Assembly: GCA_022793565.1 (NCBI GenBank)
Contig: JAAWDC010000113.1
Span: 1 to 7,678 of the forward strand
Direction of reading: 5' to 3'
Origin: Bacilli bacterium
Lineage (GTDB): Bacteria; Bacillota_I; Bacilli_A; RF39; UBA660
DNA length: 7,678 nucleotides
Both the position numbers and the translations under genes were made by a program. Below the pieces are notes generated by a model. It made no database searches, was not told the origin of the DNA, and saw nothing but the letters and a program-made list of their open reading frames with translations. The number at the start of each line of letters is the position of its first letter. Position 1 is the stretch's first letter. Below are positions 6,436 to 7,678 of this stretch, piece after piece.

Positions 6436-7678
6436 CCATTTTTCCCCCACAATAATACTTTTTGCTTTGCATGACAATCTCCATTATAAGCAAAATTACT
6501 ATCTAAAGAATACTGAGCATAAGAAATAGTAGGGTGAACAGGAATGAAAGGATAATTGATATCATCTAAGTACTCTATGATTGCATTTCTACTAAGACCG
6601 ATAGAAATATCAGACAAAGGAATTGAATTATTTTGATTATATGTTTCCATAAAAGCTTGAATTCCCCTTAAAAATGCCTTATAGATTTTTTTCTTATATA
6701 CAGCTTCTCGATAGTTTAAAGATACTTCGACATTATTGCATACACCATATCCTATCTCCCTATTTACATAAATTGTGGATTTTGCAATAATCTCTCCTGT
6801 AGAATCTCGAATTACTAGATTTTGACAATTATCTAAAATCATACTTGATCGCATAATTCCTTGTCCTGCACCGTTAACATGAGCACAACAACTACAATAC
6901 TTTCCTAAAATCAAATTATCATAGTCTTGCTTTGGTAACCATTCATAAGAATAGTTTTCGTTTATCTCTTCTCGTAAATCTTGACTTGGATCATAGTCAT
7001 AAATAGGAACACCATCCTCATCTAATTCTATCTTAGTAAAAATATTTCTAGGAGCATTCAAGGATTCCTGATAGATATAAAGTGCAGTTAGCCAACATTT
7101 ATTAGAATCGTACCATTTTCCAAGAGAATTTGCTAATTCCCTGTTTTCTTGCGTAACCCCGTCGAATTTATTAGAATCAAGGTACAGAAGTGCCTTTTGA
7201 AGTGTTACTTTAAGTCTACGTTGCTCACCTCTATCTGATGTACAAGTCTTTGAAATCTCCTTAAAATTTAGATAGATTCTTTGAATAGTCCCTGAGCGAA
7301 GTTTTTCTTGTTCTATTAAATCACAAAAGTTTTCTAAAAAGAATTGGGTAAATTCAGGATCAAAATCAGGATGTATTTGTGGAAAATTGAAGACACGGTG
7401 AATATCATCTCCAACAATTCTTGCCATATTTTTTTCCCCATTTGGAAGTTTCTCTGCAAACATTTTTTCCGTAATAAAGGTACTTGCCCGTTGTTTTATA
7501 ATAGGGTCATCCTCTAAAGCACCAGTAATTTTTAATAAAAATAGTAAATCAATTAAATTTTGTCGACCACTTTGAGGATTGTCGAAAATCATACTAGCTT
7601 TAACTAATCTCTTAATATTAGCATCATAAACTCTAAAAAAAGCTTCAGCTAAAGGATGATCTGCAATAGAAATAATAA
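6426..7678 (-). CDS. Paralogue of the LRR/CxCCxH protein, N-terminus beyond the window
   Basis: The reading frame is open to the window edge. The ATG at 7592 is internal, because codons upstream of it encode FRVYDANIKRLVKAS, which aligns with LKYYDANLKRFLIHS (593-607) of the neighbouring protein. The visible 416 residues align end to end with the last ~410 of that protein. Shared elements are DDPIIKQRASTFITEKMF, RIVGDDIHRVF, FLENF, the CSCCAH cluster (6879-6896), SMILDNCQNLVIRDS, then IAKSTIYVN and a KQKVLLWG tail. LRRs are presumably present beyond the window but are not seen. The C-terminal core is much better conserved than the helical middle, so the core probably carries the function. The Cys-Cys-x-His cluster and the NCQNLVIRD block are unchanged between copies. 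No signal or anchor is visible in this part. The pair looks like a tandem duplication that has since diverged; the biochemical role is unknown. Confidence 0.88.
   Translation of the reverse strand, partial: IISIADHPLAEAFFRVYDANIKRLVKASMIFDNPQSGRQNLIDLLFLLKITGALEDDPIIKQRASTFITEKMFAEKLPNGEKNMARIVGDDIHRVFNFPQIHPDFDPEFTQFFLENFCDLIEQEKLRSGTIQRIYLNFKEISKTCTSDRGEQRRLKVTLQKALLYLDSNKFDGVTQENRELANSLGKWYDSNKCWLTALYIYQESLNAPRNIFTKIELDEDGVPIYDYDPSQDLREEINENYSYEWLPKQDYDNLILGKYCSCCAHVNGAGQGIMRSSMILDNCQNLVIRDSTGEIIAKSTIYVNREIGYGVCNNVEVSLNYREAVYKKKIYKAFLRGIQAFMETYNQNNSIPLSDISIGLSRNAIIEYLDDINYPFIPVHPTISYAQYSLDSNFAYNGDCHAKQKVLLWGKNGCR
6444..6448 (-). promoter_or_regulatory. Ribosome binding site of the 996-residue LRR protein
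   Basis: GGGGG on the minus strand, 8 nt before the ATG at 6435 and inside the last codons of the upstream paralogue. It selects the start at 6435 and implies translational coupling in a 10-nt overlap. Confidence 0.7.

Noticed and set aside
6436..6477. Upstream ATG adding 14 residues to the 996-residue LRR protein
   Set aside because: The extension would lengthen the overlap with the upstream gene to 52 nt and lacks a ribosome binding site, whereas 6435 has GGGGG at 8 nt.
7593..7678. Reading 7592 as the real start of the second LRR-family protein
   Set aside because: The frame stays open to the window edge and the upstream residues align with the neighbouring paralogue.
1..7678. CRISPR array, insertion sequence or integrase
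   Set aside because: No regularly spaced repeats, no transposase or recombinase motifs and no terminal inverted repeats were seen.

Overview
This is AT-rich DNA with strong AGGAGG-type ribosome binding sites, a Firmicutes-style tRNA-Glu with encoded CCA and intrinsic terminators. It suggests a low-GC Gram-positive bacterium (Bacillota or a relative). TGA is used as a stop and TGG as Trp, so the genetic code is the standard one. I cannot name the genus.

Region 1 (1-1616): the distal part of a VanT-type D-serine/D-alanine racemase locus, encoded as two overlapping genes. The first is the C-terminal membrane half of an acyltransferase-3-like protein (26-484, cut by the window edge and apparently frameshifted near a run of six G). 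The second is a complete PLP-dependent racemase (465-1616). VanT proteins of vanC/vanG-type clusters normally fuse the two halves; the vanL cluster is the known case where they are separate. No ligase, VanXY or VanRS gene is visible here, so a resistance role cannot be asserted.

Region 2 (1617-1966): a tRNA-Glu(CUC) with its own extended -10 promoter, a perfect 10-bp inverted repeat lying across the predicted start of transcription, and a terminator. A second terminator facing the other way closes the next gene.

Region 3 (1967-3400): two divergent single genes sharing a promoter region. The minus-strand gene (1967-2545) encodes a 192-residue protein with an arrangement reminiscent of H-Y-E ADP-ribosyltransferases. 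The plus-strand gene (2747-3400) encodes a 217-residue protein resembling transglutaminase/papain-like proteins, but with Asn where the catalytic His is expected. Both assignments are tentative.

Region 4 (3401-7678): a minus-strand operon of two large paralogues. The downstream one (3445-6435, 996 aa) has about 370 residues of BspA-type leucine-rich repeats, a long helical middle and a conserved C-terminal domain with a CxCCxH cluster. The upstream one (6426-7678) runs off the window and shows only its last 416 residues, which align end to end with the last ~410 of its neighbour. Neither visible part has membrane or anchoring segments, and the complete protein has no signal peptide, so these look cytosolic, unusual for this repeat class. 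This tandem pair is the best candidate for something undescribed. Any functional link between it, the ART-like gene and the transglutaminase-like gene is speculation from proximity only.
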